A stretch of DNA of 64,000 bases from Fischerella thermalis PCC 7521 (lineage in GTDB: Bacteria > Cyanobacteriota > Cyanobacteriia > Cyanobacteriales > Nostocaceae): assembly GCF_000317225.1 (NCBI RefSeq), contig NZ_AJLL01000009.1:1-64000 (forward strand), given 5' to 3'. The translations under genes were made by a program, and so were the position numbers. The notes below the pieces were generated by a model. The model was given only the letters and a program-made list of their open reading frames with translations, ran no database searches and was not told the DNA's origin. Shown one piece after another: positions 1 through 8,761 of the stretch (position 1 is the first letter of the stretch; each line of letters starts with the position of its first letter).

Positions 1-58
1 TAGGGGAAAGGGCAAAGGAAAGATTTATTTTCATCCTTGTCCCCCTTGTCCTCAATTC

Positions 59-886
59 TTACCCTTTGCCTCCCGTAAAAGTCACACTTTGAATAAAATA
101 TCGGTTGAAAAAGGCATAAATTGCTAAAGCTGGCAGAGTAAACACCATGGAAGCTGCCATGATGTAGTTCCAGTAGCTGATATATTGACCTTTAAAAGAA
201 TTCAACCCCAAAGGCAAAGTAAACATTTCTGGATCAAACAGTATCACTATGGGCAGCAAAAAATTATTCCAACTGCCCATAAACACAAAAACTGCCTGCG
301 CTGCTAATGCTGGTTTTGCCAAAGGTAAAACAATACGCCAAAAAATGCCCAAAGGAGTTAAACCGTCAAGTGCAGCAGCTTCCTCTAATTCTTTAGGAAA
401 ATTAATAAAAAACTGCCGCATCATAAAAATAAAAGTGGCATTCACCATACTGGGGACGATCATACCTTGGTAAGAATTCAGCCAGCCGAACGCTTTTAAG
501 ATCAAAAATGTTGGAATCAGAGTAATTTGTGCTGGCACTGCTAGTACTGCCAAAATCAGTAAGAACCAGAAATGTCTGCCCCAAAACCGCAGTCTTGCCA
601 AAGCATAACCAGCCATTGAGTTAAACAATAAATTTAAAATAGTGACGCAAACCGCAATCACTAGACTGTTGAATAACCAACGCAGAAATAGCGGTTCTTG
701 CAAAAAAATTTGTTTATAGTTGTCAAAAGTAAAGTTTTTGGGCAAAAAATTAGGTTCGCCACTGACTATTTCCGAGAGGGGTTTAAAGGATGCCGAAAGT
801 GCCCACAAAAACGGGATGAGCGTAATGATAGCGTACAGCGTCAACAGCACATACAGTAGTCTCTTCCCTATTGCTACAGATTTCAT
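59..886 (-). CDS. ABC transporter permease, MalG/sugar type
   Basis: Inner-membrane permease of a carbohydrate-type (CUT1) ABC importer. About six hydrophobic segments are visible. The cytoplasmic EAA loop that docks the ATPase is clear (EEAAALDGL followed by a Pro-rich end, about residue 180 of the longer reading). I chose the ATG at 886, preceded by GAGAA, giving 275 residues. An in-frame upstream start at 919 would add 11 poorly conserved residues. It lies 58 bases after the binding-protein gene on the same strand but belongs to a different transporter class, so joint function is unlikely. Its partner permease, binding protein and ATPase are not in the window and may lie before base 1. The sugar cannot be told. 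Confidence 0.85.
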   Translation of the reverse strand: MKSVAIGKRLLYVLLTLYAIITLIPFLWALSASFKPLSEIVSGEPNFLPKNFTFDNYKQIFLQEPLFLRWLFNSLVIAVCVTILNLLFNSMAGYALARLRFWGRHFWFLLILAVLAVPAQITLIPTFLILKAFGWLNSYQGMIVPSMVNATFIFMMRQFFINFPKELEEAAALDGLTPLGIFWRIVLPLAKPALAAQAVFVFMGSWNNFLLPIVILFDPEMFTLPLGLNSFKGQYISYWNYIMAASMVFTLPALAIYAFFNRYFIQSVTFTGGKG

Positions 887-944
887 TTCTCTTTCTTGAT
901 GCCCAATCCCTATTTTCAAAATACAAACAGTACTTCTAACTTAA

Positions 945-1865
945 TTATTGCCCAGATAAAGCCAAGCGTAACCGTTTACAAGTTGCTTCTATCGCATCTA
1001 TGCTACCTGCATTCACGAGTCCATGATAGTCAAAAATATAAACACGGTCGTTTTTGATAGCTTGTAATTGCTGCCAAAAAGGTTCTTTTTGCCAAGACTC
1101 TAAGAGTTCTGTTTTAGACTGAGGTTGGGGAGTATTAACCAAAATTAATACTTCTGGGTTTTCCTGTAAAATTTTTTCCGGGGAAAGAGTTACATAACCT
1201 CGGAATTGACTTTGCCCTTGTAAGTCTGCTGTGACATTTTTGGCTTGAAATTTTGTGAGCAAATCACCAGCCCAACTATTTTTATTTGGTGACAAAATTG
1301 GTTTAACACTCACTAACACCAAAGTTGAATATTGCTGATTAGGTTTATTTGCTAAAAATGATTGATAACGGTTTATTAAAGGTAGTGGATCGGCAGCAAT
1401 TAATTGAGCAAGAGATTGAGTCAGTTTTTGTAAAGCTTCCCAACTATTAAGATTATAAGTATAAGTAGCAATTCCTAGCTGTTGTAATTTTCCCATTTCT
1501 TGTACATAAAAACCAGTTGGAGCAACAACTAAATCTGGTTTAAGTGCAATAACTTTTTCTAGATTTAGTGGTGTTCTTCCTTCATTAATACGGGGAATAT
1601 TTTGAAATCTGCTATTGTTGTTAAAAAGGTTACTACCAGTCATTCCTACCAATTTAGATTGATCAAGTTGGGAGATAATATCAGCCGCAATTGTAGAGAG
1701 AGCGACAACTCTTTTGGCTGATTCTTTTGTCACTACTTGGGCAGGAGTAGGAAGAGATTTTTGGGGCTGCTGATTAATCGTCGTGGCACATGCAACTATA
1801 TTCACAATCAAGAATGCTTGCAAACAGAATATTATCCAAGAGCGACGCATTTTAAATTTCCTCAT
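945..1865 (-). CDS. ABC importer substrate-binding lipoprotein, iron-siderophore/cobalamin type
   Basis: Periplasmic binding component of a FecB/BtuF-like importer. The N terminus is a lipoprotein signal: Arg-rich start, hydrophobic stretch, then a lipobox ending IVAC at about residue 26. The mature part reads as a TroA-fold protein (VVALSTIAADII, then LNLEKVIALKPDLVVAP), about 306 residues in all. A start at 1850 (second Met), with GAGG nine bases upstream, is at least as good as the first ATG and leaves the signal peptide intact. It follows its ATPase and permease genes on the same strand. Iron-siderophore, heme and cobalamin cannot be told apart from the sequence. Confidence 0.82.
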   Translation of the reverse strand: MRKFKMRRSWIIFCLQAFLIVNIVACATTINQQPQKSLPTPAQVVTKESAKRVVALSTIAADIISQLDQSKLVGMTGSNLFNNNSRFQNIPRINEGRTPLNLEKVIALKPDLVVAPTGFYVQEMGKLQQLGIATYTYNLNSWEALQKLTQSLAQLIAADPLPLINRYQSFLANKPNQQYSTLVLVSVKPILSPNKNSWAGDLLTKFQAKNVTADLQGQSQFRGYVTLSPEKILQENPEVLILVNTPQPQSKTELLESWQKEPFWQQLQAIKNDRVYIFDYHGLVNAGSIDAIEATCKRLRLALSGQ

Positions 1866-1918
1866 AGCAAATGATTAAGTATCTATAGATTAGAAAAGAA
1901 TACTTTGGCTCTAATTTT

Positions 1919-2701
1919 TTATGGATGAATTGATGTTAGTGGACAAATTTGTAATCCAACAGGTGTTTCAATAACTGCAACGTGTACACCTAAAACTTCA
2001 GCTAAATAGGCGGGTTTTAGAACAAATTCTGGAGTTCCAAGAGCAAATATTTTTCCGTGGGACAACAGAGCAATTCGAGAACTATATCTGGCAGCTAAAT
2101 TAACATCATGTAAAACAGTTACTATAGTTAAATATTGCTGTTGATTAAGTTTTTTAAGTAATTCTAATAATTCTAGTTGATAACGAATATCCAAATAGGT
2201 AGTCGGTTCATCTAACAATAAAGTTTGAGGATTTTGTGCTATGGCTAATGCTAAAAAAGCCCGTTGACGTTCTCCACCTGAGAGTTTTTCGATAGTGCGA
2301 TCGCGAAAGTTTTCCATTTGTGTTAGCTGCAAAGCCATCTCTACTTTGCTGCGATCTTCTGTATTTAATTCCCATTGCCACCACGCTTGATGAGATGTAC
2401 GTCCTAAACTAACTAACTGTTCCACTGTTAAACCAGTCGGGATTGTTTGCTGTTGTGGTAAAAAAGCTAATTTTTGTGCCACTACTTTACTAGGTTGTGT
2501 GTGAATTGCCTTACCATCGAGCAACACAGTCCCCTGCTGTGGTTTTATGAGGCGACTGAGGAGTTTTAGCAGTGTAGTTTTCCCTGAACCATTAGCACCT
2601 ACTAAACTCAACCATTCTCCTTTGGCAATAGTAATGTTGATATCTTTAACTATTTGTTGATTTGCATAACCACCAGTAAGGTTGTGAGTTTCTATAGGCA
2701 T
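1919..2701 (-). CDS. ABC importer ATPase, FecE/BtuD type
   Basis: ATP-hydrolysing subunit of the same metal-chelate importer. Walker A is GANGSGKTT (about residues 36-44), the signature is LSGGERQRA, Walker B is LLLDEPTTYLD, and the H-loop histidine sits in VTVLHDVNLA. Length 260 residues is usual. It lies between the permease gene (upstream) and the lipoprotein gene (downstream), so permease-ATPase-binding protein form one probable operon. The 176-base gap before it contains AATTACC-type repeats. Confidence 0.9.
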   Translation of the reverse strand: MPIETHNLTGGYANQQIVKDINITIAKGEWLSLVGANGSGKTTLLKLLSRLIKPQQGTVLLDGKAIHTQPSKVVAQKLAFLPQQQTIPTGLTVEQLVSLGRTSHQAWWQWELNTEDRSKVEMALQLTQMENFRDRTIEKLSGGERQRAFLALAIAQNPQTLLLDEPTTYLDIRYQLELLELLKKLNQQQYLTIVTVLHDVNLAARYSSRIALLSHGKIFALGTPEFVLKPAYLAEVLGVHVAVIETPVGLQICPLTSIHP

Positions 2702-2877
2702 AACATTAATTTTAGATTTTGGATTTTATATCAGTCCGACTAATTGCTTACGATATAAAGCTTGGGTATTGGGTCTCAGGCATGGTGAAAAAAATAACCA
2801 ACTATAACCAATTACCAATTACCCATTACCAATTACCGACCCCAACGGATAATATAACTGTTCAAGCCGACATGATA

Positions 2878-3879
2878 TTAAATACTTGTTTGGCGGCCAT
2901 AAAGCAACCAAATAAATAGAGGTGAACCTAACAAAGCAGTAACTGCACCCACTGGTAACTCTACAACTGCTGAGCGAGAAACTACATCGGCAAGAGTGAG
3001 GACAACAGCGCCACCAACAGCACTAAGTGGCAGAACAGCACGATAATCTGCACCTACAAGTAAACGGATGCCATGCGGTACAATCAAGCCGACAAAACCA
3101 ATTAATCCGCCGATACTCACCGCACCCGCAGCCAATAATGAAGCGATACCACCAATCAAAATCCGCGATCGCACCAGGGAAACTCCCAACCCCACCGCTA
3201 ATTCGTCACCCAAATTCAACAAATTCAAGGTACGAGCTAGCAAACACCCTAATAGCAAAGATACGCAAATATAAATTCCCCCAGTTTTGACCTCAGTCCA
3301 TCCTCGTCCATTCAAACTACCAATCAACCAATTCAACGCTGCTTGCACTTGTCCATCTTCAGCCATTAGTAACAATACCGATTGAATCGCACCAAATAGA
3401 GAACTGACCGCCACCCCACCTAAAATTAATCTTTCAACTGAAATACCATCACCTCTACGAGCTAAAAAATAAATAATGATAGTTGTGAATAAGCCTCCAA
3501 TCCAAGCCGCTAGAGGAACCCAAGCCTGTAATACCCCAAAACTAAACATTGCCACAGCAACTAAACCTGCACCTGCTGAGATACCAAGAAGAAACGGATC
3601 AGCTAAACCGTTACGCAACATTCCCTGTAACAATGCGCCTGCTGTGCCTAAAGCTGCACCCACAAGCATTGCAGCCAAAGTTCTCGGTAGCCGTAAATCC
3701 CATAGAATTGTTTGGTAAAGTGGATCTCCTTGACGCCAAATTGCTTTCCATAACTGGATTGGCGTTATTGACACAGCCCCCAATGATAAAGAAATTCCAA
3801 TCATCACAACCAACGCAGCACACAAGAGCAAAGTTGCCACTACTAGCCGATTTCTCTCGATGATTTTTCGTAGAAACAT
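2878..3879 (-). CDS. ABC importer permease, FecCD/BtuC family
   Basis: Integral membrane permease of the iron-siderophore/cobalamin importer. At 333 residues with 9-10 hydrophobic segments it fits the family. The family stretch LRLPRTLAAMLVGAALG and the following RNGLADPFLLG are clear; family members more often read RNPLADP, so the Pro to Gly change is a small oddity. First gene of the minus-strand operon. I looked upstream for a cobalamin riboswitch or a clear Fur box and saw neither, so the substrate stays open. Confidence 0.9.
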   Translation of the reverse strand: MFLRKIIERNRLVVATLLLCAALVVMIGISLSLGAVSITPIQLWKAIWRQGDPLYQTILWDLRLPRTLAAMLVGAALGTAGALLQGMLRNGLADPFLLGISAGAGLVAVAMFSFGVLQAWVPLAAWIGGLFTTIIIYFLARRGDGISVERLILGGVAVSSLFGAIQSVLLLMAEDGQVQAALNWLIGSLNGRGWTEVKTGGIYICVSLLLGCLLARTLNLLNLGDELAVGLGVSLVRSRILIGGIASLLAAGAVSIGGLIGFVGLIVPHGIRLLVGADYRAVLPLSAVGGAVVLTLADVVSRSAVVELPVGAVTALLGSPLFIWLLYGRQTSI

Positions 3880-4206
3880 TAGTATTAGTTCTTGGTGTTT
3901 GTCTGTTTATAGTCGCAGTTCATCTTCAACAAACCTAATGTCTTGGTCATGGTTTACAAAGATATCTTCACTGTGGTTTTTACGGTTAAAATTCTATATT
4001 TTATGAAATTTTATACAGATATATGTTCAGTATAAAGAAATATACAGTTTTAATGGTGTAAAAATAGCTCAGTTTTGATTTTTATTTAATACTAATGTAC
4101 TTGTGAACCATGGGTTCAAGCAGATGTAATATCAAGTTCGGCTAATTGCTTACGATATTATGCTTCGCTTTTGGTCATTGGTTTTTCCCATTACCCTTCG
4201 GGTTCG

Positions 4207-4245
4207 CTACTTTGCCATCTCGGCATAAGCCAAGACGGCAAGTAG
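4207..4245. repeat. Imperfect hairpin, probable dispersed repeat
   Basis: Arms CTACTTTGCCATCTCGGC and GCCAAGACGGCAAGTAG flank a four-base loop ATAA. It is preceded by CCCTTCGGGTTCG, a motif that also precedes a related element at about 13295. No T-run follows, so it is more likely a dispersed palindromic repeat than a terminator. Confidence 0.6.
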
Positions 4246-4360
4246 TCTCACCAATTACCTATTACCAATTACCAGCCTAGGCGACAGTATAAGTATTCAA
4301 CAGAACAGGATGTAATGTGCGTTTGATAAAGACATCTGCATTAATTCCGTTTTGGAAACA

Positions 4361-4490
4361 ATTAATTTAGCGTTGCAGAGAAAGCGGGATGTTTTTGAAA
4401 TTTTGTAAACGAAAAAATCTAACTTCTTCGCGCACTTCGCGTCTAACGCGGTTCAAGAATCCATCCCGATTTTATGCAACGCCATTAATT
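4361..4490. repeat. MITE-like inverted-repeat element
   Basis: The left arm begins ATTAATTTAGCGTTGCA and continues to GCGGGATG at 4391. The right arm runs from CATCCCG at 4462 to GCAACGCCATTAAT. The arms are about 28-31 bases, imperfect, and separated by about 70 bases. Terminal inverted repeats around a short non-coding core suggest a small non-autonomous mobile element, but I see no clear target duplication. Confidence 0.45.
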
Positions 4491-4525
4491 TTTTGATTTT
4501 GCCAACAATACCCGATACCCTAGAT

Positions 4526-5002
4526 TTAGCTAGCTAACAGAGTTTTTTCCAGAGCCATCCAGCGGAAGGCGCGATCGCCACCTCGTTCGATTACGACTTT
4601 GACCCGTGGTTCCAGCTTGGGCAAGTTCGCTAAGTACTCAATTTCTTGATCAGAAAGAATATGCCCTTCAATAATCCACAATACCAATCCCTTGGATTTT
4701 GGTGGTAACTGCTCTAGCTGATAGTTAACGATAGGTGGCACATAATACACGTAACCAACTGCCGCCCCGCTACCAGTGCTTTTTTTGCCAAGGTGGGGAG
4801 GTCTAACTCCATGTACACCTGTGAGATAAGCAGCTAGGTCACCTAGTCCTCTAGCAGTGATATGAAGAGTGATATAGCCTGCTGCACGTAGTCGGCGTCT
4901 GTAACGACCTTCAAAACCTCCTTCTAGAGGTACGTATACGCCAAGAGCGCCATTTTTTTCTAGATCGCGAATTAAAGTGTTACCAGTGGTAATTAGTGCC
5001 AT
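4526..5002 (-). CDS. ndhN: NAD(P)H-quinone oxidoreductase subunit N
   Basis: Peripheral subunit of the thylakoid NDH-1 complex, which passes electrons from ferredoxin to plastoquinone in respiration and cyclic electron flow. The 158-residue protein matches the NdhN family over its whole length, with GVYVPLEGGFEGRYRRRLR near the N terminus and KVVIERGGDRAFRWMALE near the C terminus. The ATG at 5002 gives the expected N terminus MALITTG. It is divergent from the ribosomal cluster; to my knowledge this neighbourhood is seen in other Nostocales. Confidence 0.95.
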   Translation of the reverse strand: MALITTGNTLIRDLEKNGALGVYVPLEGGFEGRYRRRLRAAGYITLHITARGLGDLAAYLTGVHGVRPPHLGKKSTGSGAAVGYVYYVPPIVNYQLEQLPPKSKGLVLWIIEGHILSDQEIEYLANLPKLEPRVKVVIERGGDRAFRWMALEKTLLAS

Positions 5003-5213
5003 AGGTTTTTGTATTGTCCGACTTAGATATCTCTATTATTTACTTTTTGTTATGAAATTACGTTAAACGATTATCTTATCGACAGGATAAAGCAGATAGC
5101 ATAATTTTCTTCAAATGTAATAGCGAAATCAGGATGTTCAAAGTTAGATAGCCAGACCACTAGCTTGATCGTAGGTTTAGATAACAAGCTGGCAGATAGC
5201 CAAAAGCGATCGC

Positions 5214-5253
5214 ACTTTTTAAGATTCCTTTCCTGGAATTGAGTTAAAAAAGT
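5214..5253. other. Hairpin bracketed by two HIP1 sites
   Basis: Arms ACTTTTTAA and TTAAAAAAGT enclose an inner stem ATTCC/GGAAT (5224-5228 and 5235-5239). The structure sits between two GCGATCGC octamers at 5206-5213 and 5265-5272. It lies in the divergent ndhN-rplC region, where no gene needs a terminator. Its role is unknown. Confidence 0.5.
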
Positions 5254-5316
5254 GGTTTGATTAGGCGATCGCTTTGTTTTTCATCTTCCTATTTCTCATT
5301 TCTCTAAAAAAGTTAA

Positions 5317-5345
5317 TAGACAAAAGTAAATATTTGATCTATACT
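5317..5345 (+). promoter_or_regulatory. Candidate sigma-70 type promoter of the ribosomal cluster
   Basis: TAGACA (5317-5322) and TATACT (5340-5345) are separated by 17 bases, each one mismatch from the consensus. If used, the rplC mRNA would carry a leader of about 670 bases that includes all the structures described below. Other starts nearer rplC are possible. Confidence 0.4.
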
Positions 5346-5575
5346 CTTAGATCGTGACCAAATTTAGGATACCCCTTCATTGTTATTACTAGCCACAAAT
5401 TAGCTATTTAAAGCTAATAGCTAAATTCTCAACAGAATTAGCTGGCTAGAATAGACAAGAGACTGGTAAACTATAAAAACTTTCAGGTCAAGGTAAAAGA
5501 GTAGAGTCAAAAACTCAAACTCACACCAGTCAGTAAAACAGGTTCACTCTTGTAATAGAGCCAAAAACAGGCAAA

Positions 5576-5763
5576 ACCTTAAAGATTATGGTTTAAGGTA
5601 ATTGGAGGGGTAGAAACTGAGCAGCGATGTCGGTTTGTAGCATGGCGTAAGTCTCAGTTACAAGGATACTGGGTAGCTTGCTGCCTAAGTCCTGCTACAA
5701 GCAAGTAAAGTGCCAGAGCAATTGCTTAGATAGAAGCATTGTTGCACAAAGCTCCAAAGCCTT
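5576..5763 (+). promoter_or_regulatory. Structured leader upstream of rplC, with crossing helices
   Basis: No protein is encoded here. A perfect hairpin ACCTTAAA/TTTAAGGT lies at 5576-5583 and 5592-5599. Next come two helices that cross: AACTGAG (5615-5621) with CTCAGTT (5653-5659), and TTGTAGCA (5635-5642) with TGCTACAA (5693-5700). They either form a pseudoknot or exclude each other. A small hairpin GGGTAG/CTGCCT (5671-5686) sits inside the second. A terminator-like hairpin follows at 5785. This is what an attenuator or a separate small RNA would look like. No known class was recognised. Confidence 0.45.
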
Positions 5764-5784
5764 GTATTGAACCCAAACAGTATA

Positions 5785-5808
5785 CTTTCCCCAGTGGAAA
5801 GGTTTTTT
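5785..5808 (+). terminator. Terminator-like hairpin in the rplC leader
   Basis: CTTTCC, loop CCAGT, GGAAAG, then GTTTTTT: a six-pair stem followed by six T. It lies about 217 bases before the rplC start codon. It could end a small RNA made from the leader or act as an attenuator for the ribosomal operon. Confidence 0.55.
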
Positions 5809-5882
5809 GGTTGTTCTAATCACATCTGAGTGACAGCAAACGGATTCACGTAATTAGTATGGATACTTGGTGAAAGACCGGG

Positions 5883-5963
5883 GAAGTTGGAGCCGCCATA
5901 CCTAAGCCGCTCCTGACTTCAATAGGCGCCGCTCACAAGCGGAAAGTAGCCGCAACAGCTACT
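5883..5963 (+). promoter_or_regulatory. Three consecutive stem-loops just before rplC
   Basis: First, GAAGTTGGAGC (5883-5893) pairs with GCTCCTGACTTC (5909-5920). Second, CCGCT/AGCGG (5929-5933, 5938-5942). Third, AGTAGC/GCTACT (5945-5950, 5958-5963). The last ends about 60 bases before the GTG of rplC. Ribosomal leaders are commonly autoregulated by one of the encoded proteins, L4 being the classic one for this operon, but binding here is only a guess. Confidence 0.45.
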
Positions 5964-6024
5964 GTACCAGTGTCCTGAAGAATCCAATTTCCCAAGAAAA
6001 AAGTAGAAAGGAGAGCCAGTAACT

Positions 6025-6660
6025 GTGTCTGTAGGTATTCTCGGCACCAAACTGGGCATGACCCAAATCTTTGACGATGCAGGAGTAGCCATTCCTGTGA
6101 CTGTCATTCAAGCGGGGCCATGCACAGTAACTCAAGTTAAAACAAAACAGACCGACGGTTACTCCGCCATCCAAGTAGGCTATGGCGAAGTAAAGCCAAA
6201 AGCGCTAAACAAACCCTTATTAGGTCATCTAGCAAAATCCTCTGCCCCAGCATTACGTCATTTAAAAGAATATCGCCTCGATAACTCTGGTGATTATGCC
6301 TTAGGTCAACAGATAAAAGCGGATATATTTAGCGCAGGTCAACAAGTAGATGTCATAGGTACAAGCATCGGTCGCGGTTTTGCAGGCAACCAAAAACGCA
6401 ACAACTTCGGTCGTGGGCCCATGTCGCATGGTTCCAAAAACCATAGAGCGCCTGGTTCCACCGGTGCTGGTACGACGCCCGGTCGTGTTTATCCAGGTAA
6501 GCGCGCGCCAGGTCGTTTAGGAGGTAGCCGCACCACAGTTCGGAAATTAACAGTGGTACGAGTAGACTCGGAACGTAACTTATTGCTAGTCAAGGGAGCT
6601 GTCCCTGGTAAACCCGGGTCATTGCTAAATATTTTGCCTGCCAAGGTAGTTGGTAAGTAG
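6025..6660 (+). CDS. rplC: 50S ribosomal protein L3
   Basis: Early-assembly protein of the large subunit, reaching toward the peptidyl transferase centre. The 211-residue protein begins [14 protein letters not shown] after a GTG start, with GGAG about 12 bases upstream, and carries the family loop with [20 protein letters not shown]. It is the first gene of the cluster; rpsJ, which precedes it in E. coli, is absent here. A 117-base repeat-filled spacer separates it from rplD. Confidence 0.98.
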   Translation: MSVGILGTKLGMTQIFDDAGVAIPVTVIQAGPCTVTQVKTKQTDGYSAIQVGYGEVKPKALNKPLLGHLAKSSAPALRHLKEYRLDNSGDYALGQQIKADIFSAGQQVDVIGTSIGRGFAGNQKRNNFGRGPMSHGSKNHRAPGSTGAGTTPGRVYPGKRAPGRLGGSRTTVRKLTVVRVDSERNLLLVKGAVPGKPGSLLNILPAKVVGK

Positions 6661-6777
6661 TAGTCAATAGTCACATTGGTTATTTGTTGGTAGTTGATTG
6701 TTGGTTGTACTTCCAAACAACAAACAACAAACAACAAGCAACAAGCAACATCAAACAGATGACAAAGGACATAAACA
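6661..6777. repeat. Low-complexity inverted-repeat spacer, rplC-rplD
   Basis: GTTGGTTGT-type repeats are followed by AACAACAAACAACAAGC-type repeats, so the transcript can fold back on itself. Ends with the rplD ribosome-binding region. No gene. Confidence 0.6.
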
Positions 6778-7410
6778 ATGTTTGAATGTGTAGTCAAAAA
6801 TTGGCAGGGAGAACAAGTCGGGCAAAAAAGCTTTGACTTGCGGGTTGCCAAAGAACAAACAGCGGCTCATATTGTGTATAGAGCCTTGATTAGACAAATG
6901 GCCAATGCTCGTCAAGGAACCGCCAGTACAAAAACCCGCTCTGAAGTCAGAGGCGGCGGTCGCAAACCTTGGCGGCAAAAAGGTACAGGTCGGGCGCGTG
7001 CAGGTTCTATTCGTTCTCCACTGTGGCGTGGTGGCGGTGTCATCTTCGGGCCCAAACCCAGAGATTATGAAATCAAGATGAACCGCAAAGAGCGGAAGTT
7101 AGCATTGCGGACAGCGTTTGCTAGCCGTGTTGATGACTTAATTGTGGTAGAAGAATTTAGCGAACAGCTACAGCGTCCCAAAACCAAAGAATTAGTGTCA
7201 GCGATCGCCCGTTGGGGTGCTGACCCAGAAAGTAAGACACTGTTAGTCTTGTCCGAAAAAAACGAAAACGTACTTTTGTCAGCCCGTAACGTTGAGAATC
7301 TCAAACTCATCGCCGCTGATAATCTCAACGTTTACGATTTGCTCCACGCAGACAAAATCGTCGTTACCGCATCAGCCCTAGAAAAAATTCAGGAGGTCTA
7401 CAGTGCCTAA
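6778..7410 (+). CDS. rplD: 50S ribosomal protein L4
   Basis: Large-subunit protein with a long loop lining the exit tunnel. The 210-residue product has the conserved loop sequence [19 protein letters not shown] (about residues 58-76). In proteobacteria L4 also represses its own operon. The last codons overlap the start of rplW by eight bases, so the two are translationally coupled. Confidence 0.98.
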   Translation: MFECVVKNWQGEQVGQKSFDLRVAKEQTAAHIVYRALIRQMANARQGTASTKTRSEVRGGGRKPWRQKGTGRARAGSIRSPLWRGGGVIFGPKPRDYEIKMNRKERKLALRTAFASRVDDLIVVEEFSEQLQRPKTKELVSAIARWGADPESKTLLVLSEKNENVLLSARNVENLKLIAADNLNVYDLLHADKIVVTASALEKIQEVYSA

Positions 7411-7717
7411 CTTCGACCCCCGCAACCTCCCTGACCTAGTGCGTCGCCCAATTATTACCGAAAAGGCGACCATCCTCATGGAGCAGAATAAATATACATT
7501 TGAAGTCTCTCCCAAAGCAACAAAACCAGAAATCAAAGCGGCAATAGAAAGTCTGTTTGACGTCAAAGTAGTACAAGTAAATACCAGCAATCGTCCACGC
7601 AAAAAGCGTCGTGTCGGTAGATTTATTGGTTACAAACCCCAATACAAACGAGCCATTGTCACAGTGGCGACTGGGGATGAAAACAAGATCAGACAAGTTC
7701 TATTCCCTGAAGTGTAA
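7403..7717 (+). CDS. rplW: 50S ribosomal protein L23
   Basis: Large-subunit protein at the tunnel exit and docking site for trigger factor and SRP. 104 residues, starting at GTG inside the end of rplD, with AGGAGG about 10 bases upstream. Core motif [14 protein letters not shown] and basic stretch [10 protein letters not shown] are typical. Confidence 0.97.
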   Translation: MPNFDPRNLPDLVRRPIITEKATILMEQNKYTFEVSPKATKPEIKAAIESLFDVKVVQVNTSNRPRKKRRVGRFIGYKPQYKRAIVTVATGDENKIRQVLFPEV

Positions 7718-7833
7718 CTAGTTATTGGTTAGTAGTTAGTAGTAGTTAGTGGATAGTAAGGAAGACTTTGGCCTATAAGTCGTTAGGGATGACAACCAAA
7801 CAACCTAACAACTAACAACTAACAACTAACCAA
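7718..7833. repeat. Low-complexity inverted-repeat spacer, rplW-rplB
   Basis: TTGGTTAGTAGTTAG repeats at the left are complementary to CTAACAACTAACAAC repeats at the right, giving a long possible hairpin between two essential genes. Confidence 0.6.
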
Positions 7834-7863
7834 TGTACAGACGTGCCATGGCACGTCTCTACA
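7834..7863. repeat. Near-perfect palindrome upstream of rplB
   Basis: Bases 7839-7858 (AGACGTGCCATGGCACGTCT) form a perfect 20-base palindrome, extended by TGTA/TACA after one mismatch to 30 bases. It looks like a copy of a dispersed repeat of the form TTGTACAGACG...; a partial relative begins at 36728. It lies 26 bases before the rplB ATG and may hide or expose its ribosome-binding site. Confidence 0.7.
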
Positions 7864-7889
7864 ACAACCAACAACTAACAAATAAAATT

Positions 7890-8753
7890 ATGGGTACTCG
7901 TTCTTTTCGCCCTTATACCCCCAGTACTCGCCAGGTAACTATTTCCGACTTTTCAGAAATTACCAAAACTGAGCCGGAAAAGTCTTTAACCAAATATGTA
8001 CATCGTGCCAAAGGCCGCAACAACCAAGGTCGGATCACCAGCCGCTTTCGGGGAGGCGGACACAAGCGGCTTTACCGGATCATCGACTTCAAACGTAATA
8101 AACGTGATATCCCTGCTGAAGTCATTGCCATTGAATACGATCCCAACCGTAATGCCCGCATCGCCCTTTTACAGTACCAAGACGGCGAGAAACGTTATAT
8201 TCTCCAGCCCAACGGATTAAAAGTTGGAACAACAGTAATCGCTGGTGTCAATGCTCCCATTGAAGATGGCAACGCCTTACCTTTGTCAAACATTCCCTTG
8301 GGTACGAGCGTTCATAACGTTGAACTGACTCCAGGTAAAGGTGGTCAAATCGTTCGTTCTGCTGGTGCAACAGCTCAAGTCGTAGCCAAAGAAGGTAATT
8401 ATGTCACCCTGAAGTTGCCTTCAGGAGAAGTCCGCATGATCCGCCGGGAATGCTATGCCACCATTGGACAAGTGGGTAACATTGATGCCCGAAACTTGAG
8501 TGCAGGTAAAGCCGGTAGAAATCGCTGGAAAGGCCGCCGTCCTCATGTTAGAGGTAGCGTCATGAACCCGGTTGATCACCCCCACGGCGGTGGTGAAGGT
8601 CGTGCGCCCATCGGTCGCTCCGGCCCTGTTACTCCTTGGGGTAAACCAGCCTTGGGTCTGAAGACACGCAAACCTAAAAAGCCAAGTAGCAAGTTAATTG
8701 TACGCCGTCGCCGTAAGTCCTCTAAACGCGGTCGCGGTGGTCGTGAAAGTTAA
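7890..8753 (+). CDS. rplB: 50S ribosomal protein L2
   Basis: Large-subunit protein needed for subunit joining and peptidyl transferase activity. I start it at the ATG at 7890 ([15 protein letters not shown]), the family N terminus, giving 287 residues. An in-frame ATG at 7833 would only add residues encoded by the palindromic repeat. The C-terminal motif [14 protein letters not shown] carries the functionally important histidines. Confidence 0.97.
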   Translation: MGTRSFRPYTPSTRQVTISDFSEITKTEPEKSLTKYVHRAKGRNNQGRITSRFRGGGHKRLYRIIDFKRNKRDIPAEVIAIEYDPNRNARIALLQYQDGEKRYILQPNGLKVGTTVIAGVNAPIEDGNALPLSNIPLGTSVHNVELTPGKGGQIVRSAGATAQVVAKEGNYVTLKLPSGEVRMIRRECYATIGQVGNIDARNLSAGKAGRNRWKGRRPHVRGSVMNPVDHPHGGGEGRAPIGRSGPVTPWGKPALGLKTRKPKKPSSKLIVRRRRKSSKRGRGGRES

Positions 8754-8761
8754 TGCTAACG

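Larger units (their letters stand above)
3880..4525. other. Repeat-rich spacer between importer operon and ndhN
   Basis: This 646-base stretch holds no convincing gene. It contains CAATTACC/GGTAATTGG repeats, a copy of a short motif around CTAATTGCTTACGATAT (4143-4160) that also occurs at about 2737-2755 inside the importer operon, a hairpin at 4207-4245 and an inverted-repeat element at 4361-4490. The promoter of the importer operon should lie near 3880-4080, an AT-rich part, but I could not fix one with confidence. Confidence 0.6.

Noticed and set aside
3027-3863. Several plus-strand ORFs opposite the FecCD-type permease
   Set aside because: They are reverse-strand shadows of a well-supported gene and have no homology signal.
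3880-4080. Cobalamin riboswitch or Fur box upstream of the FecCD-type operon
   Set aside because: No B12-box-like conserved element or complete Fur palindrome was found on the minus strand; only AT-rich sequence.
5600-5808. 6S RNA, tmRNA or RNase P RNA
   Set aside because: The long near-closed rod of 6S RNA, the tmRNA tRNA-like ends and the RNase P core motifs are not present; left as an unclassified leader structure.
7833-7889. Longer L2 starting at 7833
   Set aside because: The extra residues are encoded by a palindromic repeat and do not match the L2 N terminus.
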